In this document: one piece after another, positions 63,668 to 64,000 of the stretch
Numbering within the stretch: the first letter of the stretch is position 1
Layout of the letters: every line of letters starts with the position of its first letter
Source: Burkholderia cepacia
GTDB taxonomy: Bacteria; Pseudomonadota; Gammaproteobacteria; Burkholderiales; Burkholderiaceae
DNA: 64,000 bases
Direction of reading: 5' to 3'
Assembly: GCF_001039005.1 (NCBI RefSeq)
Contig: NZ_LDWR01000015.1
Span: 1-64,000, forward strand
Program-made: the position numbers and the translations under genes
Notes under the pieces: generated by a model
Seen by the model: only the letters and a program-made list of their open reading frames with translations
Told to the model about the DNA's origin: nothing
The model's database searches: none

Positions 63668-64000
63668 TCAGGCCGCGCGCGGCGCCGGAAACGCATGCCG
63701 GCGCGCGCGCCACGCGCCGACCCACGCGGCCGCCAGCAGCGCGACGAGCACCCACGGAATCGCACCGGCGCCCGTTGCGCCGAGCAGCATCCCGCCCGCG
63801 ATGCCGCCCCCGGCGATCGCGAGGTTCCACACCGTCACGAGCATCGACTGCGCGACGTCGGCCGCGTCCCCCGCGGCATTCGCGGTGGCCGTCTGGAACA
63901 ACGTCGGCGCACCGCCGAACGCGAGCCCCCACAGCGCGACGCCCGCATAGACGATCGTCATCCCCGATCCGGCGCCGAGCATCACCGCCGCGAGCGCGAA
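63668..64000 (-). CDS. MFS transporter, C-terminal part
   Basis: The gene begins after the window; the last 110 residues or so are seen. About three hydrophobic segments and the stretch LWGLAFGGAPTLFQTATANA with LVTVWNLAIAGGGIAGGMLL match sugar-efflux or AraJ-type MFS transporters. It ends 16 bp from the SorC-type gene, convergent. Its substrate is unknown; being next to the arabinitol genes is not evidence of a link, since the strands differ. Confidence 0.78.
   Translation of the reverse strand, partial: FALAAVMLGAGSGMTIVYAGVALWGLAFGGAPTLFQTATANAAGDAADVAQSMLVTVWNLAIAGGGIAGGMLLGATGAGAIPWVLVALLAAAWVGAWRARRHAFPAPRAA

Overview
The window is a GC-rich chromosomal segment from a Burkholderia, most likely of the B. 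cepacia complex. This rests on the gene order argF / DUF3579 / rpsT / murJ / sirB1 / SDR / adk / kdsB / trm112 / lpxK / xseA / sodB, on the kynR-kynBUA block, and on strong third-position GC. It is mostly housekeeping and catabolic chromosome. I see no prophage, CRISPR array, rRNA or tRNA. The only mobile DNA is two single-gene IS200/IS605-type elements, each carrying tnpB without tnpA.

Layout. 1-330: tail of a glycine-rich repeat protein. 357-6534: aldo/keto reductase, tnpB element 1, a GntR regulator, and a divergent pair made of an apparently permuted CaiB-type CoA transferase and a citrate synthase with an N-terminal MerR-like helix-turn-helix, then a DUF2917 protein. 6754-13540: an MdtD-like exporter, a degenerate EAL protein, a methyltransferase, a PanE/Mpo1 pair, a Crp/Fnr regulator and an SDR. 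13773-25211: core block with sodB, xseA, lpxK-trm112-kdsB-adk, a 3-hydroxyacyl-CoA dehydrogenase, sirB1, murJ, rpsT, a DUF3579 gene and argF. 25310-43886: an ArsR/SRPBCC-GST unit, murB, yajQ, plsY, ybaK, an acyl-CoA ligase, ogt-xerD, queG, tsaE-amiC, a DMT exporter, a pirin, a CnoX-like thioredoxin, tcdA, pdxH, cfa and a DUF72 gene. 43911-47940: msrA, an SBP56-family methanethiol oxidase coupled to a small membrane protein, and a flavin reductase. 47927-52916: the kynurenine pathway (KynR, KynB, KynU, KynA) and an aromatic-acid MFS transporter, whose upstream side is cut by tnpB element 2. 54341-59399: an apparent mandelate/benzoylformate cluster (ketopantoate-reductase family protein, aldehyde dehydrogenase, benzoylformate decarboxylase, divergent LysR). 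59592-63651: D-arabinitol use (DalD, XylB, SorC-family regulator). 63668-end: the C-terminal part of an MFS transporter.

How the parts work together. KynA, KynB and KynU convert tryptophan through N-formylkynurenine and kynurenine to anthranilate, and the divergent KynR probably controls them. MdlC and the aldehyde dehydrogenase would take benzoylformate through benzaldehyde to benzoate, and the ketopantoate-reductase homologue next to them could be the mandelate-oxidising or benzoylformate-reducing step. DalD makes D-xylulose from D-arabinitol, XylB phosphorylates it, and a 31-bp inverted repeat in front of dalD is a good operator candidate.

Most worth following up: the enzyme-regulator fusion at 5006 with its inverted-repeat promoter; the permuted CoA transferase beside it; the two orphan TnpB elements, one of which lacks the usual RuvC-II glutamate; element 1 ending about 4 nt from the gntR start codon; and several clean inverted repeats that look like operators (26767, 19552, 58424, 59522, 48466).
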